In this document: one piece after another, positions 41,117-50,487 of the stretch
Position numbering within the stretch: the stretch's first letter is position 1
How the letters are laid out: each line of letters starts with the position of its first letter
Assembly (NCBI GenBank): GCA_964426815.1
Contig: CAYRRZ010000002.1
Location: 1-64,000 of the forward strand
Source of the DNA: JADZEJ01 sp964426815
GTDB lineage: Bacteria > Patescibacteriota > Patescibacteriia > 2-12-FULL-60-25
Length of the DNA stretch: 64,000 nt
Direction: 5' to 3'
Program-made: the position numbers and the translations under genes
The notes under the pieces: model-generated
The model's database searches: none
Seen by the model: only the letters and a program-made list of their open reading frames with translations
Told to the model about the DNA's origin: nothing

Positions 41117-42248
41117 TCAAACGCGGCAAAAGCGGATTAATACGGGTCACGATTTCATATTGAATGGTTCCGATTTGCGCTGCCACGTCTTCGGCCTGGA
41201 TATACGCCTTCCCTTGCTGACCAATTAAAACGACTTCCTGGCCTTCGCGTACACCCGGCACATCGGTCACATCGACCATACACATATTCATACAAATACG
41301 ACCCAAGACCTTACAGCGATGCCCACGAATCAAAACGGAACCGATACGAGACAATCCACGATCAAATCCATCCCAATATCCGACAGGAATAACTGCAATC
41401 GTTGAATCTCGGCTAACCCGTTCCGTTAAGCCATAACTAATCGCCGTCCCTTCAACAACCTGTTTTACCTGAGCAATCACTGTCTTCCAGGTTAAAACCG
41501 GCAATAGGTGAGGCGCCTGCTTCATCCGTTGTGCAACTGCCTGGGTCTCTTTTGACGGCCAAAAACCATAGGACGAAATACCAACACGAGCCAGGGTAAA
41601 CAAGGTCTTTGGAAACAAAATCGCCGCGGCGCTACAAGCCGTATGCCGAACGGGTGGATGAATCCCGTGACGCTCTAATAAAGACAATGCTTCAGAAAAA
41701 CGCTTTAACTGACCTTCGGAATAGGTAGAATCCGTCGTGTCTTCAATATTGGCGAAGTGGGTGAACACCCCTTCAATCTCGACCGTAGAAAGCTTTGACA
41801 GCGCCTTTGCTAAAAACACCAAATCTGATCCAGCCAAGCCTTGGCGCGAAATACCTGTTTCAACTTCTAGATGCACCCGTAATCGATCTTTCTTTGAAAC
41901 CGACAATTTTTTGGCCGCAGCAATAGCCGTTTTAGAATAGATCGTAATCGAAATATGCGCCTTAGCTGCCTCACTAAATCTTGTTGGCGGCGTATATCCC
42001 AAAACCAAAATAGATTGGCGGATACCGGCTTTACGCAAAGCTAAAGCCTCATCAAGTTGATCAACACCAAACCAGTCCGTACCAGCTTGCGCAGCAACGG
42101 AAGCAAATGGAATCAACCCATGACCATAGGCATTTGATTTAACAACCGTCATCAAAGCAATCTCCGAGCCGAGATGTCGTTTAAGGGCTCGGACATTCGA
42201 AACAATTGCTTTACGTGAAATTTCGACCCAGGTCTTTGGGGATGTCAT
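41109..42248 (-). CDS. alr: Alanine racemase
   Basis: A 379-residue PLP enzyme making D-alanine for peptidoglycan. The lysine that binds PLP is Lys37 in VVKSNAYGHG, the second-site catalytic tyrosine lies in AISYGLTERVS, and the CMNMCMVDVTDVPGVREGQEVVLIG segment is the usual C-terminal barrel. All expected blocks are present at family length. It is coupled to ftsQ by an eight-base overlap and follows serS by 32 bases. Confidence 0.95.
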   Translation of the reverse strand: MTSPKTWVEISRKAIVSNVRALKRHLGSEIALMTVVKSNAYGHGLIPFASVAAQAGTDWFGVDQLDEALALRKAGIRQSILVLGYTPPTRFSEAAKAHISITIYSKTAIAAAKKLSVSKKDRLRVHLEVETGISRQGLAGSDLVFLAKALSKLSTVEIEGVFTHFANIEDTTDSTYSEGQLKRFSEALSLLERHGIHPPVRHTACSAAAILFPKTLFTLARVGISSYGFWPSKETQAVAQRMKQAPHLLPVLTWKTVIAQVKQVVEGTAISYGLTERVSRDSTIAVIPVGYWDGFDRGLSRIGSVLIRGHRCKVLGRICMNMCMVDVTDVPGVREGQEVVLIGQQGKAYIQAEDVAAQIGTIQYEIVTRINPLLPRLIV

Positions 42249-42280
42249 AGGGCTATTTTCCGCTGAAACCGGCTTCCTGT

Positions 42281-43549
42281 CTAGCCGATTGAATCAAATC
42301 CGCAGTATGGAACAAGCTTAGCCGGAATACGAATCGAACCATCTGGCTGCTGGTGATTTTCAACCAAAGCAATCAAGGCGCGAGCTAAAGAAATAGCCGT
42401 TCCATTTAAGGTATGAACAAAAGCCGAAGAACCATCTTCTTTCTTGTACTTAATATTCAAACGACGAGCCTGATAATCCGTGCAATTTGATGTTGAGGTA
42501 ATCTCTCCCCAATCGCCAAGGCCATTTTTACGACCCCACATCCAAGCTTCTAAATCGTATTTGCGATAGGCTGGTCCACCTAAATCACCCGTACAAATAT
42601 CAACCACACGAAATGGAATTCCTAATGATTCAAAGATGTGTTCTTCGTGTCTCAAGAGTTCGAGATGCATGGCTTCGGATTGTTCAGGCGTACAGAACAC
42701 AAACATTTCAACTTTTGAAAACTGATGCACACGATACAACCCATAGGATTCGCGACCATATGAGCCAGCTTCTGTTCGATAACAGTGTGAAACCCCAGCG
42801 TATCGAATTGGTAAGGTTGGCGTAGGTAAAACCTCGTCCTTGTGATAACCGCCCAAGGTAATTTCTGCGGTACCAATTAAAGACAAATCCGAATTCTCCA
42901 GAGAATAAATCTGGGTCTCTGGACCACGTGGACTAAAGCCGGTGCCGACAATCACCTCATCCTTGGCCAAGTCTGGTGTCGACATTGGAATGTAGCCTTC
43001 TTTCATCAAATAATCTTGGACATACCGAATCAATGCCATTTCCAAGATCGCCAACTTTCCTTTCAAATAATAAAACTTCGCGCCTGAAACCTTGGTCGCA
43101 CGTTCAAAATCAACCAAATCATGCATCTGGCATAAGGCCACATGATCTTTTGGATTCTCCAAACGCGTAATCTCCCCTACCTGACGAATTTCAACATTTT
43201 GCTCATCTGAATCACCAATAGGCGCGCTTGGGTGATTGATGTTCGGGATACTCAAGAGCAAAGCCTTCCATTCCCCTTCTACGGCGCTCAGAGCCTCTTC
43301 TTTGGCTGCTGTGGCATCTTTCAAGCTCTTCCCTTTTTCGATCAAACTAGGACGCTCCTCAGGCTTGGCCGACTTCATGCTTTCTGCGACTACATTACGC
43401 TCAGCCCGAAGCGCCTCAACTTCTTGCAATAAAACCAAACGCTGCGCATCCAAACGAAGCCAGGCATCCAAATCAATCGACATGCGTTTTTGCGCAATCG
43501 CGGTTTTAACCTGCTCAGCTTGCTCACGAATGAATTTTGGATCGAGCAT
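42281..43549 (-). CDS. serS: Seryl-tRNA synthetase
   Basis: A 422-residue class II synthetase. An N-terminal long coiled coil (about 30-100) binds tRNA-Ser; the catalytic core carries the class II motifs, including SHCYRTEAGSYGRESYGLYRVHQFSKVE (motif 2, about 254-281) and LNGTAISLARALIALVENHQ (motif 3, about 383-402). Length and order are normal. It is followed by alr and preceded by the nucleotidyltransferase gene on the same strand. Confidence 0.97.
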   Translation of the reverse strand: MLDPKFIREQAEQVKTAIAQKRMSIDLDAWLRLDAQRLVLLQEVEALRAERNVVAESMKSAKPEERPSLIEKGKSLKDATAAKEEALSAVEGEWKALLLSIPNINHPSAPIGDSDEQNVEIRQVGEITRLENPKDHVALCQMHDLVDFERATKVSGAKFYYLKGKLAILEMALIRYVQDYLMKEGYIPMSTPDLAKDEVIVGTGFSPRGPETQIYSLENSDLSLIGTAEITLGGYHKDEVLPTPTLPIRYAGVSHCYRTEAGSYGRESYGLYRVHQFSKVEMFVFCTPEQSEAMHLELLRHEEHIFESLGIPFRVVDICTGDLGGPAYRKYDLEAWMWGRKNGLGDWGEITSTSNCTDYQARRLNIKYKKEDGSSAFVHTLNGTAISLARALIALVENHQQPDGSIRIPAKLVPYCGFDSIG

Positions 43550-43572
43550 ATGCGTTTAGAAAAGAGATAAAA

Positions 43573-44034
43573 CTACAATGGCATTCCCTGCTCATCGTAT
43601 TCAGCATCCGTCATTGGCTCTTCTTCGCGCATACCACGAAGTAAAGAAGAGCTTCGAATATCCGGTTCATATGGAATACAACGAACCACCGTTGCCGCAA
43701 TCCCACGACGGGCTAATTCAGCCTCCAAGCGCTCTGTAAATGCTTCTTGGTCATGACCAAGGCAAATAAAATCAGGACGAACTTCATCAATAATCTTGTA
43801 TTTATCTTCCAAATATCCCAAACGAGCGTCATCTACATTCGGATGCACCAAAACAACATTCAAACGATCCTGTTCATTATTCAAAGGTAATTGACCCTTT
43901 AAATCAACCACCGTCTCATCGCGAGACACCACAACGAATAATTCATCCGCATATTCCTTTGCCTGACGGAAATAGTCTTCATGTCCTACATGAAGTCCAT
44001 CAAAGGTTCCAAAGCACATGGCAATTTTTTTCAT
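43573..44034 (-). CDS. Cytidylyltransferase-like protein (FAD synthetase/TagD type)
   Basis: A 153-residue nucleotidyltransferase with GTFDGLHVGHEDYFRQAKEYADELFVVVSRD (8-38) carrying the HxGH motif and IPYEPDIRSSSLLRG (about 120-134) carrying the ISTT/RSS-like signature loop. Relatives use CTP or ATP to activate glycerol-3-phosphate or FMN, and the archaeal-type RibL and TagD families both fit. The acidic tail (EEEPMTDAEYDEQG) is unusual. It lies between lysS and serS with short spacing. Confidence 0.75.
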   Translation of the reverse strand: MKKIAMCFGTFDGLHVGHEDYFRQAKEYADELFVVVSRDETVVDLKGQLPLNNEQDRLNVVLVHPNVDDARLGYLEDKYKIIDEVRPDFICLGHDQEAFTERLEAELARRGIAATVVRCIPYEPDIRSSSLLRGMREEEPMTDAEYDEQGMPL

Positions 44035-44046
44035 ATCTTCTGGAGT

Positions 44047-45516
44047 TTAGGATTCAGGTCTGAGAGTTGGAAAAATAATAGCTTCTTTTAGGCTTGGAAC
44101 ACCCGTCACGAAAGCGACTAAACGATCGATACCGATACCCATACCACAGGTTGGAGGCATGGCATGCTCAAGTGAACGTAAGAATGGCTCATCCAAGAAT
44201 TGCGCTTCTTGACTCCCCGCTTCGCGCAAACCCTGCTGTTCCATCAAACGGCGTCTTTGTTCAATCGGATCATGGAGCTCGTGATAATACGCATTCACAA
44301 TTTCTGCGCCCTGGATAACCAATTGAGCGGCAGCACTCTTGGTTGGATCTTCTGGATTTACATTTGCTAATGGCTTGAGCGCAATTGGATAATCGAATAC
44401 CCAGGTTGGTTGCATCAAGTTCTGACGTGCTGTCTTCTTATACAACTGATCAAAGGTTTCGCCAAGCCCGACACAACCCGTAAAATCGATCATGAGGCCC
44501 TTTGCCTGTACCGCTGCGATCAATGAAGCTTCATCCTGATACTGATCGATATCAATTCCACAGGCATCGATAATCGACTGACGGAAGGTAATGCGTTTCC
44601 ATGGACCAGTAAAATTAATCTCCCCTTGTTCACTCATCACTTGCAATGAACCCCGAGAAGCTCGAATCGAATAGGTCAATAATTCTTCGAGCATGGAGAC
44701 AAAGGTTTCTTTGTCCGTATATGCCCAATAGAGCTCAATCATGGTGAACTCTGGATTGTGCGCATAATCGATGCCTTCATTGCGAAAACAGCGACCAATT
44801 TCGTAAATCTTTTCAAAGCCACCAACGATCAAACGCTTCAAATATAATTCTGGTGCAATACGCAAATACAATTCAATATCCAAGGCATGGTGATGCGTCT
44901 TAAACGGACGCGCACTGGCTCCCCCTGGAATTGGTTGGAGCATGGGAGTTTCAACTTCCAAAAAGCCGCGTTCATCCAAATAGGCGCGCATGGCTGAAAC
45001 CAATTTTGAACGAACAACAAAACGATCGCGCACCTCTGGATTGGTCAAAATATCCAATTCACGTTCACGATAGCGCTTTTCAACGTCTTGAAGTCCATGC
45101 CACTTTTCTGGCAAAGGCAATAAAGCCTTGGACAAAATATTCCACGACGATACGGCTAAAGACTTTTCTCCCCGCTTAGTATGAAAGACAACACCGGTTG
45201 CTTCAACAATATCTCCTGGATCAAGAAAATCACGAAATAAAGAAAAAGCCTCAGTTCCAATTTCATCTTCTTTAAAGGCAATCTGAATACGCGCTGTTCC
45301 ATCCATCAAATCAGCAAACATCATGCCGCCATGGACACGAATCGACATCACGCGTCCAGCGAGTGTAATGCGACGAGCCTCTTCGACCAAAAGATCGAAT
45401 TGCTCAAGCGCATAAGCGCAAGTGGTGTCACGTTGGGTGGTTTTTGGGTATGCATCGATCCCCCGCTCTTGGAGTCCCACGAGCTTGCCTCGACGTACCT
45501 GTACTTCATCTAGCAT
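44047..45516 (-). CDS. lysS: Lysyl-tRNA synthetase, class II
   Basis: A 489-residue class IIb synthetase: N-terminal OB-fold (about 50-150; ITLAGRVMSIRVHGGMMFADL), then motif 2 FRNEGIDYAHNPEFTMIELYWAYTD (about 245-269) and motif 3 GMGIGIDRLVAFVTG (about 459-473). It charges tRNA-Lys. Promoter: TTGACC, 17 bases, TATCTT, with the ATG 11 bases after the box. It is the first gene after greA in the reverse-strand block. Confidence 0.97.
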   Translation of the reverse strand: MLDEVQVRRGKLVGLQERGIDAYPKTTQRDTTCAYALEQFDLLVEEARRITLAGRVMSIRVHGGMMFADLMDGTARIQIAFKEDEIGTEAFSLFRDFLDPGDIVEATGVVFHTKRGEKSLAVSSWNILSKALLPLPEKWHGLQDVEKRYRERELDILTNPEVRDRFVVRSKLVSAMRAYLDERGFLEVETPMLQPIPGGASARPFKTHHHALDIELYLRIAPELYLKRLIVGGFEKIYEIGRCFRNEGIDYAHNPEFTMIELYWAYTDKETFVSMLEELLTYSIRASRGSLQVMSEQGEINFTGPWKRITFRQSIIDACGIDIDQYQDEASLIAAVQAKGLMIDFTGCVGLGETFDQLYKKTARQNLMQPTWVFDYPIALKPLANVNPEDPTKSAAAQLVIQGAEIVNAYYHELHDPIEQRRRLMEQQGLREAGSQEAQFLDEPFLRSLEHAMPPTCGMGIGIDRLVAFVTGVPSLKEAIIFPTLRPES

Positions 45517-45527
45517 AGTTCTTGACG

Positions 45528-45556
45528 AAGATACCCGAAGGCGTGAAATGGGTCAA
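45528..45556 (-). promoter_or_regulatory. lysS promoter
   Basis: On the minus strand TTGACC (45556-45551), 17 bases, TATCTT (45533-45528). The ATG at 45516 lies 11 bases after the box, near the expected transcription start. Confidence 0.85.
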
Positions 45557-45571
45557 TGCAAACGTCAAGGG

Positions 45572-46036
45572 TTACCCCACCTTGAGGACACGGTAGGCGG
45601 TTTCACCAGCAGGCGTTTCAACCAAAACGGTGTCACCAACGCGATGACCAAGAAAAGCACTACCCATTGGGGACTCATTTGAAATCAAGCCTTCAATTGG
45701 ATTCGCTTCGCTAGAACCAACAATCGTGTACTGACGTTCCTTTCCATTCACTTCAACCGTAATACTCGAGCCAATCGAAATAACACCACCCATAGAACCC
45801 GCGTCAATCAAAGACACATCCTTCATGGTTTCTTGGATTTCGCGAATACGACTTTCAACCAGGGCTAAAGCATCCTTCGCATCATGGTATTCCGCATTTT
45901 CTGATAAATCGCCCAAATCACGAGCAGATTCAATACGCTCAGCCAATTCACGGCGTTTCACCTGTTTCAATTCAATAAGCTCAGCCTTCATTTTATCAAG
46001 GCCTTCCTGGGTGATATACGTGGTTTTGTCTGGCAT
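45572..46036 (-). CDS. greA: Transcription elongation factor GreA
   Basis: A 154-residue GreA: N-terminal coiled coil with DLGDLSENAEYHDAKDALALVESRIREIQ (about 40-68) and C-terminal FKBP-like domain with SSITVEVNGKERQYTIVGSSEANPIEGLISNESPMGSAFLG. It reactivates backtracked RNA polymerase. The ATG at 46036 is preferred; the longer frame would cross the leader hairpin GCGCGC/GCGCGC (46055-46072). A divergent Gre paralogue is at 11768-12277. Confidence 0.95.
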   Translation of the reverse strand: MPDKTTYITQEGLDKMKAELIELKQVKRRELAERIESARDLGDLSENAEYHDAKDALALVESRIREIQETMKDVSLIDAGSMGGVISIGSSITVEVNGKERQYTIVGSSEANPIEGLISNESPMGSAFLGHRVGDTVLVETPAGETAYRVLKVG

Positions 46037-46054
46037 AATTTTGAGGAATGAAAT

Positions 46055-46072
46055 GCGCGCCCGAAAGCGCGC
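46055..46072 (-). promoter_or_regulatory. Stable hairpin in the greA leader
   Basis: GCGCGC (46055-46060) and GCGCGC (46067-46072) pair around a six-base loop, 18 bases before the greA start. A role in start control or as an end to the upstream mrdA transcript is possible. Confidence 0.6.
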
Positions 46073-46111
46073 TGTTTTCAAAAGCATAACCATGACCTTG
46101 GGACCTGTCAA

Positions 46112-48037
46112 CTATTTTCGGTTCTGATACCAGTATTGCAAAATCTTTTTTGCCACCGGAACGGCTGTTTTTGACCCCTCCTCCCCCTCTTCTATCAAAA
46201 CAGCTATCGCGATCTCTGGAGCGGCTGAAGGGGCAAATGCGGTAAACCACGCATGATTTGCTCGATCATTACGCCACTGAGCCGTACCCGTTTTACCCGA
46301 AACCTCAAATGGCAAGTCGACTAAAGCACGTCCTGAGCCATATACCACGGTATCGCGCATTCCAGCTCGTACCACCTGCATCACCGATGAATCCGCAATC
46401 GATGTACTCGAAGCTGCCCTGGTCATATCTGGCCCAATATGGGGCACGAGCGCATGCCCACCATTTGCAACTTCAGCGGTATACAACCCGACTTGTAAAG
46501 GCGTAACCAACAAATCGCCCTGACCAATCGACAAGTTATAGGTATCACCCACATACCAACGCTCACCCTTTACCCGTGCCTTCCACTCTGTCGAAGGCAC
46601 AAAGCCGGCCACCTCACCTGGCACATCGATTCCCGTTCGACTCCCCAAGCCAAATTTACGCATCCAAGCCGTTAAACGATCAACGCCCAAACCGGTAAAT
46701 GACTGATACCCACCACCAATATAATAGAAAAAGGTATTCACCGACCAAGCCAAGGCACGACGGACATTGGTGGCTCCATGACCGCCCGCCTTCCAATCAG
46801 GAAAAAACGTTGAACCGATACGGACGCCGCCCGTTGAATTAATACTCGTCTGCGGAGTAACGACACCTTCACTCAAGGCCGCGGTCGCTACGACGGGTTT
46901 AACCGTTGAACCTGAAGGAAAAACCCCTGCCCAAGCGCGTGGCAATAACGGATGTTCTTCATTCGCCAGTAAGGAAGCATAATAGGTACTCGAAACCGAA
47001 CCAGAAAACGCATTATTATCATAAGCCGGCCAAGAAACAATCGCCAAGATGGACCCATCGCGTGGGTCTAATGCCACAACCGAACCACGCTGCAATTTCG
47101 TCTTATCCATTTCATCCCGTAAAGCCTTTTCAGCAACTTGTTGCAAACCTAAATCCAAACTCAATTGCACCGCTTCTCCATCAATCGGCTTTTTTTGCGA
47201 CACCATGCTCGTTGGACGATTTAGCGCATCAACCTCATACAAATCCTCCCCGAATGTGCCACGTAAGCGTTTTTCATAGGAGCTCTCAATTCCGGTTTTT
47301 CCAAATAAATCCGTTTGGCGATATCCCGCATCGGCCACCCGTTCCAATTCAGCAGGTGAAATCGAACCGACATATCCCAAAACATGCGACAAGCTCGGCG
47401 TGGTAGCTGAAAATGGATAGTGACGTTTTTGACCAACCACTAAACGCACCGCTGGATGATCTTCCAACAAACGCAAACTGACCGCATTTGCATATGGGAT
47501 ATCCCGTTTAATCACCAAAGGCTCAAATGGATCCGTTGTTGAAGCCATGGTCAAAATCGTTTTGATATCGTCCAAAGGCATTGAAATTGAACGGCCGATG
47601 CTTGCCAATAACTCCGTTTGCGCATTGATATCAGGCGGCAAAAACCACGGTGTTAACTGAACATCAAATGATGGAACATTTTCAACCAAAACAACACCTT
47701 TCCGATCTCGCACAATCCCACGTTGTGCCGGAACAGGAACATGCCGCAACCGATTCCCCTCCGCTTGTGCTTGATATGTTTTGTAACCAACAACCTGCAT
47801 CCAGTAGGCGCGAACCAATAAACCACTAACGAGAAAACCCGCGAGACAAAACGCAACCACAAAACGCCAAGGCGGAAGACGCACGCCCACAAAAAGTGGC
47901 CGTTCACGCACATGGACATATTCATCTTCAAACAACACCTCATGCGACATCAAATCAGACTGACGCCGATCAATGCGCTGCCCCGTTCCTGTCTGTGTCC
48001 ATCGAAATGGGGATGGTTTTTCAGAGAAGGGATCCAT
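46112..48037 (-). CDS. mrdA: Penicillin-binding protein 2 (transpeptidase)
   Basis: A 641-residue class B PBP. A single N-terminal helix (about 58-80) anchors it; the PBP dimerisation domain precedes a transpeptidase with the serine motif PSGSTVKP (about 379-386), the SVN motif in AWSVNTF (about 436-442) and KTG in VSGKTGTAQ (about 588-596). It cross-links lateral-wall peptidoglycan with RodA and MreBCD. Its start overlaps mreD by 17 bases, and it ends the mre operon. Confidence 0.95.
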   Translation of the reverse strand: MDPFSEKPSPFRWTQTGTGQRIDRRQSDLMSHEVLFEDEYVHVRERPLFVGVRLPPWRFVVAFCLAGFLVSGLLVRAYWMQVVGYKTYQAQAEGNRLRHVPVPAQRGIVRDRKGVVLVENVPSFDVQLTPWFLPPDINAQTELLASIGRSISMPLDDIKTILTMASTTDPFEPLVIKRDIPYANAVSLRLLEDHPAVRLVVGQKRHYPFSATTPSLSHVLGYVGSISPAELERVADAGYRQTDLFGKTGIESSYEKRLRGTFGEDLYEVDALNRPTSMVSQKKPIDGEAVQLSLDLGLQQVAEKALRDEMDKTKLQRGSVVALDPRDGSILAIVSWPAYDNNAFSGSVSSTYYASLLANEEHPLLPRAWAGVFPSGSTVKPVVATAALSEGVVTPQTSINSTGGVRIGSTFFPDWKAGGHGATNVRRALAWSVNTFFYYIGGGYQSFTGLGVDRLTAWMRKFGLGSRTGIDVPGEVAGFVPSTEWKARVKGERWYVGDTYNLSIGQGDLLVTPLQVGLYTAEVANGGHALVPHIGPDMTRAASSTSIADSSVMQVVRAGMRDTVVYGSGRALVDLPFEVSGKTGTAQWRNDRANHAWFTAFAPSAAPEIAIAVLIEEGEEGSKTAVPVAKKILQYWYQNRK

Positions 48038-48560
48038 AAGTTTGAGATGATTGTCGACGAAATCGTAAAACGCGTCTCACAAACAAGGGCAAGAGAAAAC
48101 AAAGTGAAACAAAAGCGATATCCCAGGCGCTTCGCTGCCAAACTTCAGACCAAGGAACGGTTACCCGATGTATAGCTAAAAAAAACGTACCAATCCAGTG
48201 AATACTCAATTCCCACAGCGACAAGCAGCATCTCCCAAGGAGTACCAAGGCGATAACACTGTACACCGAACGATTTGTCATGACATTCAACGAAATAAAA
48301 CGCAAAACAGCCACGAGAACAGGAAATCCGGCAAATAAAAATGTTTCCTGAAATCGAAAAACATCATGCATGCCGCCTACAATAAAGGCGAATAAAAACG
48401 CTTCTTCACTCCACCCCCGAAATAATCCAAGACTCACGATTCCAAGCGCAGGAAAAAAATACGCATAAGGCACGGGCAAAAACGAACGCATCCCAACTTC
48501 ATACAAAGCGATCGCAATGGCAAACAATCCGATCATGATAAAGCGGCGAGGCATGGTCAT
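48021..48560 (-). CDS. mreD: Rod-shape determining protein MreD
   Basis: A 179-residue integral membrane protein of five to six helices, in the usual position between mreC and mrdA. It starts MTMPRRFIMIGLFAIAIALYEVGM and contains ALGIVSLGLFRGWSEEAFLFAFIVGGMHDV (about 40-69), typical of MreD. It links the MreB filaments to wall synthesis. ATG at 48560 is one base after the mreC stop; the longer frame overlaps mreC. Confidence 0.85.
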   Translation of the reverse strand: MTMPRRFIMIGLFAIAIALYEVGMRSFLPVPYAYFFPALGIVSLGLFRGWSEEAFLFAFIVGGMHDVFRFQETFLFAGFPVLVAVLRFISLNVMTNRSVYSVIALVLLGRCCLSLWELSIHWIGTFFLAIHRVTVPWSEVWQRSAWDIAFVSLCFLLPLFVRRVLRFRRQSSQTYGSLL

Positions 48561-48561
48561 A

Positions 48562-49389
48562 TTACAAACCCTGTTCAGGGCGCAACACGGCCGGTCTAAG
48601 CACAATCACCAAGTCAATTCGTTCACGTGATGATAATGGTTCCAAAGTCGCAATTTTAAATGGATCGGTTGGCTTACTATCAACACGATCAATAATACCA
48701 ATCACTAAGTTTGGTGGAATCTTTTCTTCTGTACCAGCAGTCACAACTAAATCATTCTGATTTAATGGCTCATTCTGTGGAATAAGCGTCATCTGGGCGA
48801 GCTGACTTCCTCGGCCTTCAACCACGCCTAATAATTTTGTCTCCCCTGAACGTGTTGCGGCAATTCGACTCTGTTCATCAGATACCAAGGTAACACGCGA
48901 AATACGCGAATATAACTGGGTAATCTTGCCGATAAAGACACCGTCATCAATCACCACCGCCATCCCGAGCTCAAGACCATCATTCGAACCACGATCAATC
49001 ACAAAGCTCGCATCCCTTGGATCCGTACTACGCGAGATGACACGAGCTCCTACATGATCATAGGTAGAAGTTTGCAAAAAAGCGGCCGTTTGTCGCAAAC
49101 GACGATTCTCTTCTTCTAAGGCACGTATTTTGACGTAGTCGACACTTAAAGCGGAAATGCGAGCCTCCAAATCTTTTGCTCTTTGCTCAAGCTCAGCAGC
49201 ACTCCGTCCGGTGCCATGAAAACCCAAAGCAGACATGGTTGTTGCAGCAGCTCGCTGCAAAGGCAAAAATAAAGCTCGAACGCCATCTTCAATTGGCATC
49301 AAGATGCCTGAAAGATGCAATAAAAAAACCAAACCGATGATTCCAGCGGCGATCAAGGGCACACGCATTCCTCCGCGCTGCATATGCAT
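48562..49389 (-). CDS. mreC: Rod-shape determining protein MreC
   Basis: A 275-residue bitopic protein: one N-terminal helix (about 10-28), a coiled coil (about 62-100) and the MreC beta domains with GARVISRSTDPRDASFVIDRGSNDGLELGMAVV (about 107-139) and LVVTAGTEEKIPPNLVIGIID (about 215-235). It scaffolds the elongation complex. The start overlaps the mreB stop by one base (TAATG), showing coupling. Confidence 0.92.
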   Translation of the reverse strand: MHMQRGGMRVPLIAAGIIGLVFLLHLSGILMPIEDGVRALFLPLQRAAATTMSALGFHGTGRSAAELEQRAKDLEARISALSVDYVKIRALEEENRRLRQTAAFLQTSTYDHVGARVISRSTDPRDASFVIDRGSNDGLELGMAVVIDDGVFIGKITQLYSRISRVTLVSDEQSRIAATRSGETKLLGVVEGRGSQLAQMTLIPQNEPLNQNDLVVTAGTEEKIPPNLVIGIIDRVDSKPTDPFKIATLEPLSSRERIDLVIVLRPAVLRPEQGL

Positions 49390-50441
49390 TAACTCCGAAC
49401 ACGATCCGTAGAAGGCAAGCTCACATCTTCCAACATCTTTGGATCATCCAACAAAGCACCACAGCCACGTACCACGGTTGTAAGCGGATCATCTGCAACG
49501 CGAACAGGTAAACCCGTGTGCTCAGAAATAAGACGATCCAAGCCCCGCAACATGGCTCCTCCACCCGTAATCACAATCCCACGTCGATAGGTATCAGCCA
49601 CCAATTCAGGCGGAGTGATTTCAAGAATCGATTTTAGATGTTCAACGATCACTTTGATTGAGCGGGACAAGGCTTCACGAATTTGAGTATCGCTAACCAA
49701 GATTTCACGCGGCAAACCCGATAATAAATCACGACCGCGCAAGGCAACTTCAATCGGCTGATCAAGTGGCATGGCTGAACCCGCAGCAATCTTTACTTCT
49801 TCAGCCACCCGTTCACCAACCAACATATTAAAAACATCACGTGCATATTGAACAATGCTCTTGTTCAATTCATCTCCAGCCACCGGAATTGATTTTGCGG
49901 TGACTACACCATTCAAAGAGATGACCGCGATCTCGGTCGTGCCTCCACCAAGATCAACCACCATGTTTCCAACCGGTTCTCGGATTGGTAAACCCATACC
50001 GATTGCGGCAGCGATTGGTTCTTCGACCAAAAACACTTCACGCGCACCAGCCGACATAGCGGCATCACCAACGGCCTTTCGTTCCACTTCGGTCACATCT
50101 AGTGGAACCCCGATCACCACACGCGGGCGTGGAACAAAAGCCGAACGTTCGCGATGCACTTTTTCAATAAAATAACGCAACATTTTTTCCGTCACTTCAA
50201 AGTCTGCAATAATTCCTCTTTGTAAAGGACGAGTCACTTGAATATGCGGCGGCGTCTTGCCGATCATGGCTCTCGCCTCATGTCCTACGGCCAAAACCTG
50301 GCCATTGCGGATATTAACCGCAACCACAGAAGGTTCTTGAATCACAATCCCCTTTCCTTGCACACTCACCAGGGTATTTGCGGTTCCTAAATCAATTCCG
50401 AGGTCTTTTGAAAATCTTCCAAATAGGGCGGAGGGCAGCAT
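49389..50441 (-). CDS. mreB: Rod-shape determining actin MreB
   Basis: A 350-residue actin homologue. Phosphate 1 loop GIDLGTANTLV (about 15-25), phosphate 2 NMVVDLGGGTTEIAVISLNG (about 158-177) and the adenosine motif GIVITGGGAMLRGLDRLI (about 290-307) are present. It directs wall insertion in rod-shaped cells. First of mreB-mreC-mreD-mrdA, so the host is probably rod-shaped. Confidence 0.97.
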   Translation of the reverse strand: MLPSALFGRFSKDLGIDLGTANTLVSVQGKGIVIQEPSVVAVNIRNGQVLAVGHEARAMIGKTPPHIQVTRPLQRGIIADFEVTEKMLRYFIEKVHRERSAFVPRPRVVIGVPLDVTEVERKAVGDAAMSAGAREVFLVEEPIAAAIGMGLPIREPVGNMVVDLGGGTTEIAVISLNGVVTAKSIPVAGDELNKSIVQYARDVFNMLVGERVAEEVKIAAGSAMPLDQPIEVALRGRDLLSGLPREILVSDTQIREALSRSIKVIVEHLKSILEITPPELVADTYRRGIVITGGGAMLRGLDRLISEHTGLPVRVADDPLTTVVRGCGALLDDPKMLEDVSLPSTDRVRS

Positions 50442-50487
50442 AGCTGCCTCATCTTACGTGGGGATACGACCTTTAGGCAAGACCACC

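Noticed and set aside
40184..42510. Origin of replication rather than terminus
   Set aside because: Genes converge on the site and G-rich motifs lie on the plus strand to the left and minus strand to the right, the pattern expected at a terminus; no dnaA gene or DnaA-box cluster was seen.
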